In this document: positions 32,348-45,058 of the stretch, one piece after another
Position numbering within the stretch: the first letter of the stretch is position 1
Layout of the letters: every line of letters starts with the position of its first letter
NCBI GenBank assembly: GCA_951230915.1
Contig: OX579633.1
Span: forward strand, 4,216,001 to 4,280,000
Length of the DNA: 64,000 nt
DNA from: Antitrichia curtipendula
Taxonomy: Eukaryota; Streptophyta; Bryopsida; Hypnales; Leucodontaceae
Direction: 5' to 3'
The notes under the pieces: generated by a model
Databases searched by the model: none
What the model was told of the DNA's origin: nothing
Seen by the model: only the letters and a program-made list of their open reading frames with translations
Made by a program: the position numbers and the translations under genes

Positions 32348-35300
32348 TCAGTCTAACAGGCCATTCTCGTCTTGGGGATCTGGACCAAAAATATCTAGAC
32401 AGCCATCATATCTCCCTTTCTCCCGTGCTTCCCAGTAACCTCCGATGTATTCATAAGTATCCTTCCCCTTCCCTTTGCGGAACCAACGTGCTTGCCAGCC
32501 CTTCTCTTGAAGAGTCCGAGCCTGGAACGACCACACACAAATCAATTGCCAAAATGCTTCCTTGCAAATATCATGGAGCATTTCTACAAGAGCATACATG
32601 GGCACTAACCATCAATGTTTATATATACTATGTACACAGGTCCCAATTCAACACCCCAGAATACTCTGACAGTAGCAGAGAAAAAAAGACAGCAAAACTC
32701 ACTCGCCGCTGCTTTTGTTCAAGTCGTAGTTTCTCTGAATTGGCGGCATCGTATTCCCCACTCTCCAGGTGCCTTTGATCAGGTCTCAACCTTGAATCTG
32801 TAGGTGGCAGCTTTTCCTTCAAAAGAAACAGCATATACTAATAGGTGAACGAACGAACGAACGAACGAACATTTCTAAATCAAAATGAACTAAATATATT
32901 AACCAAAACTCCACCTAGCAAAAATGCCGAACAATACTAGCACAGCTTAATGAGCACTGAAAATCCAACTGCTTACCCTCAGCCCAGGTGTGATCTCATT
33001 CAAAGTCATGGAAAAGGCTGTCAGACCGTAACGAGTCAACTTCTCCGGTGGGTCAGCAACACGCCACAACAAAACAGCCTCGGACATAGGATCGTAGTTC
33101 TTCGACTTCTCTGAAATATCTCCCATAACGTAGTACATAGACTCGTCCCACTTGCCAAACAGAGTTGCAATCTTAGCTCCACTCTTGTCATGCACAAACC
33201 CTTGCACCTGTCAACAACAAATTCACCAGAGCAGATTAATATGACAGCTCTTTTTCAGACGAACCAAATACAGAAAATGTGAATTCAACTGTGGACCGAA
33301 GAGAAAAGCAGAATGGAGCACTTTCACTGAATTGGACACGGTGAACAATAGCAACCACACTACATTTCCTATCAATATATTCATTACAACTCAACAACTG
33401 CCTTGAGCCTCCAAATATTATCACCCAAATCAATCCTCTGCCAGTCCTAAATTACACAAGCATGTTACCATTCAACCAGCTTAAACACCACCACAGAAAA
33501 GGAATAAGCCTTATAACGCCTCCGGACGGTAGGAACAGCAGTTTAGGAAAATAAAGCAAAATAAGGAAAACAGCGACCCCAAGATTTAACAGTACCGCTT
33601 CTGAGGGTTACGAATTCGTTCACCCCTTTCAGTCTGCAAGCAGTAACCAAGAAAGATTCTACATAACAGCTTTGAAAAATAACATGTTGATAGGTGCAGT
33701 GAGATGAGTTATAGAAGGACCTGATGTGGGTTTCGATCAATTATCGACTGCTCCTTGAACTTCAGTTTTATAGAAAGTTCTCGGTTGCCTTGTATGCGCA
33801 TGGTACCGTAATGGTCCACATAGAGCTTCCCTAATATCAAGTTGTATATGGATGTTGTAACCTGCAAATGATCGTGAACAGAGTCTGAAACCAGTAAGAA
33901 CTATGAATGCAGAATCCTAGAAAGCTCTTCAAACACAGATTTACATGCCTGCAAAAACACATAATTAGGGCGCAGAAATTCTAGTCACTAACCAGTACAA
34001 ACTTAGTGAATGAGCTTCATCAAACATTGATCTTTCGGTATTGAACACCAACAAGGAAAGCTTAGACATGTGTCAACGTCTACGAACAAGCGTGTACCTT
34101 CGTCCATTGGAAAACTTCACCATCGTCGAACTTCAGCGTAAGAATGCCGACAGGATCCACTTGGATGGAACGACCCCAGAATTTGCTTTTCAAGTTGCTA
34201 TCACCCCAAAACTTCCAGCCCCTACCTTCGCAGTGGCATGCCACAATCATTGGATGGTGACTCACCTGCGAGATAAAGAATGGAGATACAAGATGCCAGA
34301 TTGTGAGAGTTCACTCTAACCTAAAATTCTCAAGCTGTTGATTCAATACTAATATCTCCAGCTCTCGCAAACGCAGCTCTCCAATTCAGAACCAGCGTAC
34401 TGGGTACGTTCATCAGATAAGTTCTGATAGTATGCAATGACGATGATGACACACCTTTTCGGAGAAGAACTTCAGACCCTTGTCCGGGTAGTCAGCTTCA
34501 TAAGTCTCTCCAAGCAGAGGATTGAAAGGTTTACAAGTACGACCCTCTGTTGAAGAGTATCCCGACACAGCAAAAGCTCCAACACACAGAAGCCTCATGA
34601 GGCTATTCCCCTACATACAGATAGACTTTCCCGTTAGTTTAACAAAGCGGGATAGACAAAGTACATCAACCAGAAGGAGAGCTCTTATTTCATCGGAGGG
34701 ACCTAGTCAGTCACTTCACCTGGCATAAAGATATTGAAATGATAGAAGAAGCCTTACCCTCTTTCCATATTCTGCCGCCCTGTCCAAGAGGTAAGAATAC
34801 TCCACATCCTCAAAACATCGCTGCAAAGATGAGATGGGCTCGTTGAAGTAAACCGGTAAACAGACCTTTGTAAGATCTTTACCAATGTTATCCTTGATCA
34901 TGGACCACAAGCTCACACTCTTTTCTTTCTCTTTTGGATCTGGTAAGGATTTCCGTCGAGACACTTTCGGATAATCAAACCCCACAATGTCCATGTTAAC
35001 TTCACGCTCTCTGGGAGACTCTGGATGGTGTTTTTTTCGAGAATTCACAGACCTAAGCGTTTCTTTAGCTTCAAAGAAGACATCATCTTCATCGTCAGAA
35101 TCAACTTCAACACCACCCTTGTGACTGCCATCATCCTCGTCCGACTCAGTGTCACTTCCACCTGTCAGAAAAATGAAAAAAGTGCGTTTACAACAAGTCA
35201 AAGGCAGATAAATCCGTTTAAAAGCTGTTGAGGAGTTTACGTGCAAAGTATCTTTAGCGACTAATTACAAATAGTCGCCAAAGAAATGCTAGATATGGAA

Positions 35301-37624
35301 GAACTAAACCCTGAAACCCCTTGAAATTTTAAAAATTGAATTGAAAAAACAATAACGCTTCTAACTAGTCGAATGCTGTGTTCAATAACGGTAATATAAC
35401 TCGGTGCAGACGCTGCAGGACAGCTGTCACGAGGAACATTAATGACACCGTTTTCATTAAGTAGGCAAAAGACAGCAATCGAAGGATATAGAGAGAATAT
35501 ATCAGAAATTCAAAAAATACCGTAATACTTCTTGAGCCCATGAAGCCCACCTCCGCCTGCTTGACTTTGCATTTCGTCGACAACAGTTGTTTCCAATTCC
35601 ACTTTCTCTGCCTGCAAGGAGAACATTTAACTATCAACATGCTAGGTTTTACCTCCCACGCAAATCCCAAACCAACCACGCTATGCCAAACTTCCCATGC
35701 CAACCTTCAGTTTGGAGAATCCACCGCATCATGATCTCTAAAATGGACGGAAAAATCAAACTGCACGGAGACAGACTTGTGGAAACGCAATACAAATCTT
35801 CACAAGGAGAGAAAGTCGCAGTAGTATACCTCGAGCAGCCGCAGTCTTTCGAGCAATGTCAGGCGACGCTGCTGCATAACCTTCAATTGATCTTTCACAT
35901 CCGAAAATTCCGCCAACATAATATCCTCGCACTCCTTCACCTTCTCCTCACTCAATCCAAATTCCAAAAGCTTTTCCCTCAAATTATCGGTAGAGATGGT
36001 AATTTCTTCTGAAGGAGCCACCAGACCAATGAGCACAGAGTTCCGAGGAAATAACTCCTTAGCCGCAGTTAAGACCGATAACCAGTCCTGCCTGTCGGCA
36101 CTTGTCTCTGCTAGTAGATGCAGCGTCTTGGTCCCTGTGTAGATGTAAAACTTCTTATCGTCTGACCGGCTATTGCGAAGGGAAGACACCTGGTCAAGAA
36201 TGGAAAAACAAACCCTGGTCACGTTAACTAGCTCAATTTCCGAGACTGCAGAATGACAAAGAAGAGTTTCGAAGAATAAAACACCCTGCCCTTGGACCAT
36301 AGCCAAATGTGAATGAGCCGAGCGGAATTTCAAGCTAGAATATTTCAATTGAGACTGACACTTTAAAGAGTTGTAATCATTGCTTGACTAGCAATATCAG
36401 AAAGCTGCATATCAGCTCAGGGTATGACACAAGGAACTTTAAAAATCCGCCCCGTCGTAGAGATAGGAAAACGAATAAGATTAAAGAAATTATTCGACAA
36501 TGTGGCAGCACATTAACCGAAATAAGAATGATATAACGAATTCGTCGTCGTTACTCTTGCACACAAGGAAAACGAAACTTCGACTGCTTCAGGCTAAGAA
36601 AAAAACGAAACCCTAACGTTGACACAAGCTCTGACGACAATGAAAGGAACACAGAAGATTGTTCGAAGATGGCAACTACTTCAAAATACAGAACGATCCG
36701 AATGATCAAATGAACGAGATCAGCACGGCACTAGAGGTGAAGTGAACCCTATCAAATAACCAGGTCTCAACGAAGTTTACCAATTCGACAACAAGACAGT
36801 CGACGAATAATAAGTGCAGAGAAGTTGGGCAGTTCAATCTTGTCATCAATAAATCTTTGAGTATGTCGCTTCTTGGACAGGGAGTTGCTCAGATTTCACA
36901 GCTTTCCACACTCGGACCACTCACTACTTCATATAGCAAAAATCTTGAGAAAGGACTGAATAGTTCCTCTTTAATTATCGTTAAAATGTCCAAGTGAATT
37001 TCAGGATCGAATTTCATTGTACAGATCCGAACACAAATTGAACCTAGATACCACCTCTGCCAACTCACCTTAAGATGAATCTCTCCGGACGCTTTGAATT
37101 GGCTCTGATCAGTGCTATCCCGGTTCTGCACATGCGTATGCGTGTGCGTATGCGTGTGCGTGTGAGTATGCGCATGCATATGAGTGGGCTTCTGCTTCTT
37201 CATGAATTTCTGCGCCTCCTCCCCAATAATTCGGAAGTTTCTGAACCGGTTGTCATTCACGGTGACCTTATCGTGCCCGTGGACCTTGTAGTAAGAAAAC
37301 ACGCCTTCCTTAAGCGCAAACCACCTCGGCCGCCAGCCCTTCCCGTAATTCACCCACTTATACAAAATCCCCGCAACATTGCTCGTGAGCGCTCCCCCTT
37401 GCGTCGTCGCGCCNNNNNNNNNNNNNNNNNNNNNNNNNNNNNNNNNNNNNNNNNNNNNNNNNNNNNNNNNNNNNNNNNNNNNNNNNNNNNNNNNNNNNNN
37501 NNNNNNNNNNNNNNNNNNNNNNNNNNNNNNNNNNNNNNNNNNNNNNNNNNNNNNNNNNNNNNNNNNNNNNNNNNNNNNNNNNNNNNNNNNNNNNNNNNNN
37601 NNNNNNNNNNNNNAACGAATGCAT
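32348..37624 (-). CDS. Oxysterol-binding protein-related protein (ORP; PH + OSBP domains), 5' end at an assembly gap
   Basis: Minus-strand exons, 5' to 3': 37413-37069 (cut by the gap), 36189-35830, 35611-35521, 35161-34758, 34610-34455, 34265-34098, 33861-33721, 33207-32977, 32816-32703 and 32521-32348. All have GT-AG borders and consistent phase, giving at least 727 residues. The PH domain starts at [19 protein letters not shown] and is followed by [21 protein letters not shown] coiled-coil-like segment ([18 protein letters not shown]) and an acidic stretch with VFFEAKE, a FFAT-like motif for docking on ER VAP proteins, come next. The OSBP domain has [37 protein letters not shown], the fingerprint SEKVSHHPM (split by an intron) and [13 protein letters not shown]. 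Such proteins carry sterols or phosphoinositides between membranes. The start codon is inferred at 37624 (MHS just before the gap). Plant ORP1-type proteins also begin with MH, but the gap hides the next residues. Confidence 0.93.
32847..32870 (+). repeat. (GAAC)6 microsatellite in an ORP intron
   Basis: Six perfect GAAC units lie in the intron between ORP exons 8 and 9. Confidence 0.95.
37131..37188 (-). repeat. In-frame CA-type microsatellite encoding a His/Thr run in the ORP
   Basis: Read on the coding strand, alternating CAT/CAC and ACG/ACA codons encode [19 protein letters not shown] between the PH domain body and the segment leading to GEIHLK. The repeat lies inside the first visible exon, so it is translated. 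Variation in unit number would change protein length without shifting the frame when whole 6-base units are gained or lost. Confidence 0.9.
37414..37613. other. Assembly gap of 200 N
   Basis: Exactly 200 N, so the true length is unknown. The gap removes the coding sequence between the presumed ORP start and the PH domain. Frames drawn across it have no meaning. Confidence 1.
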
Positions 37625-38560
37625 TCAACCGACTGCAGGTGGCATGCATCCCCTGTTTCATGCGTCGCTGGTTCCACTCTCACGACCTTGGATCGAACTA
37701 TCTCCCCTCTCCATCCATCGGGTCCCACCCCACCCCACCCCACCTCCCAACACCCGTCACACCATATCTCACCCACACTATACTCTCCAAACGATCTCTC
37801 GCCTACCCTATACTCTGTTTTTCCCCCAAAACACAATACCCTAACCAAAGTAAAAAAACTCTCCAAACGAAAGTAGCGAAATCTTGGACAAGAGATCGTC
37901 TCCCGCTCTCGAAATCAACCAAACGAATGCGGAGGGATCCAGATCTACCCTAGAGTTGATGCCCCGACCATCCAATCAATGCGAAAGGGGGCGAGATCTG
38001 CTAGAAGAATGAACGGTTTGGGGCATGAGAGGGGGGGATGCAGAGCTCTCGAAGACGCGGTGACGACTGACGAGGCGAGCGATTGAGGAAACGTCGGGCA
38101 TGCGCGGAAAGTGACGGAGTAGCTGCCGCCCGCCCCCGCTGGCAGGCTCCGTCCGAGTCGCTCTTGCTTCGCTTCCCCCGCCGGAGCGAAATTGCCTGGC
38201 ACGTTCCAACGAAATCGGTGACCGCGGTTTGGTTAGTGCCTGTCGACGTCCACGGTGATCCCTAATGGCGTGTACCCCGCCCATCGCTGACCGTCCACAT
38301 CCACGGTTAACCCCTGTCACCGCGTGGTTCGACTAGTTATTACAGTTTGTTTGGGGCTGCTTTTGGTCGTTCGGATTTCGTTCGGATTTTGGGGCTGTGA
38401 ATATGCGCGGGATATATTCGTTGTGTCTGTTCTTTTGGTGCGATTTCTGGGGAACTCGGGATTCGGTCGTGTTCGCACGCTTTGAAAATTGATTCTGCAC
38501 TCGTGGTTTCCACCAAACTTTCCGTCTTGGGCAGCGTCTAAGTTATTGGGCAATCCTTGC
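37625..38560 (-). promoter_or_regulatory. Presumed 5' leader and promoter of the ORP gene, GC-rich
   Basis: From the gap to about 38560 the sequence is GC- and CpG-rich, unlike the AT-rich flank that begins abruptly near 38560. It contains pyrimidine-rich leader-like sequence on the minus strand at about 37700-37870. Many short frames on both strands are compositional. No TATA box was fixed. The assignment comes from position and composition. Confidence 0.5.
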
Positions 38561-41174
38561 CAAAATCAATGTTTAATGCTTAATTTTAATTTACATGATT
38601 TTAGTAGTGGCTACCATTCCATTACACTAGAGAAATTGGGGAATTTTTCTGGTTGAAATAGCCAAAAAAATCTCCAAGAAATATAAAATTCATTGAATTT
38701 TGGATGAAGACTACTAAATTTAGATAGTGGTGTGGCTAAAGATATGCATATGTGGTGGATGGATGTCCCAAAACTAAATTGTTGTTTTGACCCATCTACA
38801 CTTCAAGGTGCATGGTGGTCTACCAACAAGAAAACAGAATTAAACATTGTCCTTTTAAAGTAGTGATTAATTAAATAATGACCAATTTTTTTACACCCAC
38901 GTGATGATAAGGAGGATTGGTTATTAATGTAATTCAAACTAATGAAAATGAAAATAACAAGTGGTTGGATTTCAAGTTGATTTAGGATATTACAAGAAAA
39001 AGAACAATTACAAATTCAAGAAACTCCGTAACTTCTAAAGGAATAAAATACATTTCTAGCATTTTTTTTTTGGAGCCCCTAATCAAAAAATAATTATATT
39101 TCCGCTTAGAGAGTACACATCCACACTTTGAGTCAAAATTTCAAAAAGATCCATTGAAAATTGACATAGTAGGAATCCACCCAAATTTTCAATTGGTTGT
39201 TTAACGACTACTTGGGCCATTAAGGAATGATTATATTATAAACAAAAACAATAATCGGAATAAATACTTGAAAAATTAATTGATTATGCAAAACAAAGGG
39301 ACAATTGTAAAAAATACTTTTAAAATCCACTAAAAGCTACAATCACATTCCAAAGACTTTTAGAATGACTATTTATCATTTTAACCCCTAAAAGCCTAAG
39401 GTTTAGGGACAAAATACAAATGTGTTTTAAAATGTAAGTTCTATAACCTTATTGATTGGTCAGAATTAAAATTATCTAAAACATTACAGTGTGATAGTTT
39501 GACCTTATTTTGTACTCGATAGGATTACAATAATCAATATAGATGGGACATTAGTTGGGAGGCACGTGATAGTTTCTTTAGTTGTGCAAACTGATTTGAC
39601 TAATCAAATAAAATAGAGAAGGTAGTTTTAATTTAGAATTAAAGTTCAACTAGTTCAATAGTTAAACATCTAACTTGAGTGACAATTGTTAAAAATAAAA
39701 TAAACAACATTCTTAAAACAATAAGCAATAAAAATTTCTTCAAAGAGACCCTCTTCGTAAATATAAGATGCAAAAAAATAGAGAATTCTCAATTGATGAT
39801 ATAAAAAAATAACTGACTTCATAAGTTTTAGTGAGTAGTACATAAAGTTGGTATATTGTATTTTAGGACATCTTTACAAATTTTTCTAACTAATCAAAGT
39901 CTCCATAGATGCATGCTAAGATTTGTCAAAATTCTTTTTTAATTGCCAACAAGATCCAATAAAAAAAATTAATACTTTAATAAAAAAAAACATACTCATA
40001 ATTTTATTTGGATTCTATTAAAATATGTTTATTATATGTAGCACGTGTGTTTTGGTTTTGAGATTAATTTGGGCATTTGCACCCAATTGGATTGAAGTCA
40101 TTATTCAAGTGTTTGATATGGGACAAACAATGATCAATAAAAAAACTAGGTAACAAACACATTTTAGCATCCATTGAGGTGCAAAAGCCTAAACTCTTGC
40201 TTGAATCTATAGTTGCTAAGATAAAATTTATATTCTTGTTTTGCAAAAGAGTTAACTATACTAGATTGTATGCAACTATAAGTCTTTGTCATTTCAAAGT
40301 AATAAAGTAATTCAAAGAATATCAAGTTCTCACCAACAATTTTTCTTCAACTTCAAGTTTGCAATGGCTACAATCTTCATCTTTCAAAGACATGTCGCGT
40401 ATGAAACTAAACTCCAAATTCCATTATATTAGGTAGATACGGATGACAGAGTAAAGATTGTCAATCCTATAGTGATACATGCCTTCTCCAAGAACATACC
40501 CACTTCTAGTGCTTTAGATATTAGATTTGGATTCAAAATGGCAAGTGGCTAGAATATGACAATTTCATAAAAGTGGTGGCTATACATCCATCTTTTATTT
40601 TTCTAAATAAATTGGTTGCCAATCTTACCAATTTTTGGTCCAGTTTTGGATCCTCCATTTTCACACTCCAAACAATTGTTTTCCAGCTAACAATGAATTC
40701 ACAAGTGGTTCTCGCCCAACATTGCCCCTAAGTACCTAGAGTGAATTTGTCTATCACAGCATAGACAAAATTCAAATCCTTCTCTACATAGTTATAGACT
40801 TTCATGATTTGAAATTTGGCGTGATTATTAAATGTCATGTTATGATTAAACTTCAAATAATACAATGCAAAAAAGATCTCATCCTACAAATTTATTGCAA
40901 TTTAAATGCAATGAAGTTGAAATCTAGTTAAAAATTCCTTACAACCCTTCACCGCATTGTGTGTAGTCATTATGCGGTGATACAAAACTTTTCTCATTAC
41001 AATTGAATTGGTTGTTGAATTGTGTGGTTATTGTTCAATAATTGAGACGGTTGTCCATTTTTAGGAGTTGTACAATAAATGATTCATTTACCCTACCTCC
41101 ATCACCTTGTACATAGGATACTTGGTTTAAAAAAAAATGTTAAATGAATAAAGTCAATGAATAAATGCATTATA
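38561..41174. other. No supported gene; AT-rich
   Basis: TTAACCCCTAAAAGCCTAAGG at 39381 is an orphan left end of the TTAA family. A minus-strand open frame at 40064-40246 has no recognisable content. The interval ends at the GCATTATA target duplication of the next element. Confidence 0.45.
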
Positions 41175-41265
41175 CTCGGGGAGTTCACTTAGAGTGTCCA
41201 TTAGAAACCACGTGCGAACAAAACTTTGGACCTCCTGTTTACTTTTTGAATTTTAATATTTTAAG

Positions 41266-41314
<49 letters not shown>

Positions 41315-41783
41315 TTATATACAAATATAATCCTACTTTGAAAGTTTATGTTTTGAATTATTGATATTTTTATTTGTTAATAGTAATTAGTTACAAATTT
41401 TTGAAGTAAAAAGATGCATTATGGAACTGAAAAATAACTTTCACACCCCTATATTATATAAGAAAAAAATGAACAAAAAATGAACAAAAAATTCCTTTAA
41501 ATAATTATCTATTAAAAATTCATTTTGAGTTGAAATGGTCATCTATTCAATGTCATCTAAATGTGTTTTTCTACAATTATTTGAGTTGAAAAACATGACA
41601 TTAAAGTTCATTTTCAACCTCTTCTTGAAATCATTTCATATTTTATTTGAGTTGAAAATTTTGGCAGTAGAAACCTATAGTCGTTATTAAACAATGCTCA
41701 AAGTTTTAGGTTGAAATTATAGTTTACTAAAAACCACTTGTTCGCACGTGGTTTGTTGTAGTAGCACAAGTGCACCCCCCGAG
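41175..41783. mobile_element. Non-autonomous element with about 50-bp inverted ends and perfect 8-bp target duplication
   Basis: The left end CTCGGGGAGTTCACTTAGAG, then CATTAGAAACCACGTGCGAACAA, matches the reverse complement of the right end, CTCGGGGGGTGCACTTGTGC, then CAACAAACCACGTGCGAACAA. GCATTATA flanks both sides exactly (41167-41174 and 41784-41791). An (AT)n run of about 40 bases lies at 41271-41311. An 8-bp duplication suggests a hAT-type or P/Merlin-type element, or Mutator-like with a shortened duplication. No transposase is present. A second, inverted copy lies at 46168. Confidence 0.85.
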
Positions 41784-41791
41784 GCATTATA

Positions 41792-44673
41792 TAGATCTAT
41801 ATCACAATATATTCACTATTATAAAAAAAATTGACTTTTAAAAGTATATTTTGTATTTGATATAGATTTCATTTATTTTTCTTAAAATACTCATCGTAAT
41901 TCAAGATTTCCACCTACCAAAAAACTTTTATAACTTATAGAAGAAAAGTGATTTCATCTCTAAAATTCATTCATATATAGAACAAATTTAGATAAGATAG
42001 GTATACCTAGTTGCAAGCTCTATCTTATTAGATCACGTGCAATGCATATTCCATCTTCATTTCAAAACCTAAATTTAGAATTGTCATTATTCTCTTATTT
42101 ATGTGATGTAAATCTCATAAAAGACAAGTAATTGTCCACATTTTTGGTTTTGAAAATAAATGTGCATAGTGATGCAATTAATAAGTGGATTTTGCAACCA
42201 TGTGTACTTACCTTACTTACTAAAGGATTTTCAGATTGAATCTATGACATCTCTTCAAAAGTAAAAATATTTGTGAAAAATTTATTGTAATCTTATAGAA
42301 TGCATGCACCGCCTAGATGTGAATTTTTAAAAAGAATGTCCTATTTGCATTTGCACTGTAAAGGGGCTATTTATTGTCCACCTTGATTATCAACCACTTT
42401 CAATTATTCATTAACCATCCTAACCAACGTTTTTATTTTCGACAAAATTTAACTCAAACTACTAGATTTTTAATTCTTCGGCTATGTCCTTTCCAAAATT
42501 GCCCTGTACAGTGAGGCCAACATGGGTGACATTGGTCCAAAATAAAAACGTTGATCCTAATATATAAAACCCCTCTTAATCCAACTTTATCCTTCTGTAT
42601 TATCTCTACGCTCTTTCTAACATATATTATCACCTATGCACATACACATATTTCCACAATTAAATACATTCAAATACCTCACTTTATTCTTTTATCTTTT
42701 ATTATTTCATGTTCTATTTATTACCATTTAAACCATAGATAGTAGAGACGTAAAGATATGTAGATATAGGTTATCCATTTGGGGGTTTTGAATTCATTAT
42801 TGTACACATTCTTCGTTTAAACCAACCATAAATAATTGATTATAATTTTTCTTCTTTCATCTTGATTCTTTATAGAACTAATGCACAAATTTCATCTTCA
42901 ATTTTTTTAAGTAGTGACATTTTCAAGCTTGACTAAAGTGATATTACTAGTGGAAAACTAATTTTTGAGCACCAAGGAATGTACCACTCACGGCACTAAA
43001 GACAAGTGATGGAATTTGGGTGTTGATGTTTTTGACATGAGGTTCTATATCACGTTGTAGGAACCCTAGTATTGGAAGAATTCTTTTATCTAATGCATAT
43101 GAATATGACTCTCAAAGTTTTCACTTCAAATTTTATTTTAGTAATTTTTTAGTCAACCGCATTGACCATTGTATCTCCATCTAATTTGGGAATCACTAAG
43201 CTTGTTACTTATAGATTCTACAACCAATTAGAGCTCCAATGTCTTTTGTCTTGGGCATTGGTGCGGTGCTCAAATATCACTCTTCCATTTCTAGTTGAAG
43301 CTATTTACATCTATATAGATCATAAATGAAATATTTTTATTCCTTCAATTTTTGTATATTCATCCAAATAAGACAGTATCATTCAATTCTTATATTAAAC
43401 AAGAATCTAGAATTACTTACAAGTCCATCCAATCAAATTGGAGAATATTTCACAAAGTATCATTCATAATTGAAGTAGCTCCAAATATGGGTTGATGCAA
43501 TGTTCAGGGAGAAATGTTGATTAGTTCATTGTTAGGCGGTACCTTTTGAAAAATGATTGATTAGAGTGTGAAAATAGAAGATCCAAACCCAGACCAATTT
43601 TTTTGTAGGATCGGTAACCAACCAATGTGCAAAAATAAAAGGTGGACATGTAGTCACCGCTTTCATAAAATTGCCAAATTTTAGCTGCTTGCTATTTTGA
43701 ATCCAAGGCTAATACCCAAGGTACTAGAGGCAAGTATGTTCTTGAACAAGGCATGTATCACTTTAGAATCAACCGCCACGGCCAACCCTTGTTTTTGTTG
43801 TCCGTGTTTGCTTGATATATTGAAATTTTGAGTTTAGTTTCAAAATTGGCATGTCTTTGAAAAAAATATGATTGCAAGCATTTGCAAATATGAAGTTGAT
43901 AGAAAATGGCCAACAAGGATTTGATACTCAAAAAATGAACCGGGAGATTTTGATAGGAGAGGATGCAACCTATGTCTTTGGAAAAAAACAAACCTCGTCT
44001 CTTGTCTCCTTGGTAAGAGAGGATTGACCCCCTTATCGTAGCCCATCCAAGGATAAACGACAATAATTGCCCCCTTATTTTGTGTTGCATAAATTTTGTC
44101 TTTCTTCATCTTTCCAAGCTAACTAGGACCCTCCGATTTAAAATATGAATCCAGAATTGGCAAACTTTATCATATGTGACAACTATAAAAAAAATTAGTA
44201 TTTTCTCCAAGGGTTAAAAAAACAGGGCAATAAGGGGGGTCAATCCTCCCTAGCCCTTGCCCCTTCTACAAAGAGGAGGCAAATTTTACCAGGGGCAGCT
44301 CACAAAACTTCCCAACCCCTGGGTTGACGAATTGCTTTGCCTTGGAAAGTGGTTCCTAGTAGCTGCAAGGCATTGATGGTATTCCCACATAAGTGATGGG
44401 GTCAAACATCCCCTCGGGCACAAGAGCAATTGGGGTCATGGGGCCAATCAGCCAATGGGTAGATGGCCTCACTCACCGCGAAGAAATTGATGATGGGTAG
44501 GTACCGGGTAGACGGTTTTAAATTTTACTCCATGGCTTTGATGGTTGATCTGTGTCCACATTTCTGACATTTTATTTTGTGAGAAAATGGAACGACGAAT
44601 CATGGCCGTTGATGGCATGCTTCGTCCAGTGTCCCACTGTCCAGTAGGCAGTGGGATTTATTAAGGGAGTACT
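41792..44673. other. No supported gene; AT-rich, higher GC after 43970
   Basis: An inverted pair GAGGATTGACCCCCTTAT (about 44021-44038) and ATAAGGGGGGTCAATCCTCC (about 44231-44250) encloses about 190 bases and may be another small foldback element. Other open frames here are not supported. Confidence 0.4.
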
Positions 44674-44990
44674 TCCAGAAGCATGTGATGAGGAGGGTGC
44701 AGCTTAACTTCCTTCTAGAAGCATGTGAGGAGCTGTACCTCTCTGAAAGCATGTGTGGAGGGGGTGTCTAGGAGCAGGTGTCTACTGTAGATTGGAGCAA
44801 GAGAAAGGAGGATATGGAATCTTCGTCAGGACAAGATGCAGGGGCGATGAACCTAATATCTGCAAGGCTCCAAAGCCGGCCTGTTTGGGAGGAGGAAGAT
44901 AGCCAGCAGCAAGTGATCCCCAAACTGGCTAATTTGCTAACGGGCAGTTTTCTACCAAATAAAACCATGTGCTAAATCTACATTTGCAGA
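44674..44990 (+). other. Island of coding-like sequence with a three-fold AGAAGCATGTGAGGAG repeat
   Basis: Imperfect copies of AGAAGCATGTGAKGAG occur near 44677, 44716 and 44745. A 65-codon frame at 44778-44975 follows (MSTVDWSKRKEDMESSSGQD, then ARLQSRPVWEEEDSQQQVIP). It is hydrophilic and less AT-rich than its surroundings. It may be a small gene, a captured exon or a transposon remnant. No homologue is recognised. Confidence 0.25.
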
Positions 44991-45058
44991 ATTGCATTGG
45001 AAAATTAGATTTCGAGCAAAATCTTGTGGAAGCGGACAGAGAATGTCACGGTTCCGGG

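Noticed and set aside
36889..37953. Long open frames on both strands spanning the N block
   Set aside because: They are open only because N codons are not stops. Only the PH-domain exon up to 37413 is supported.
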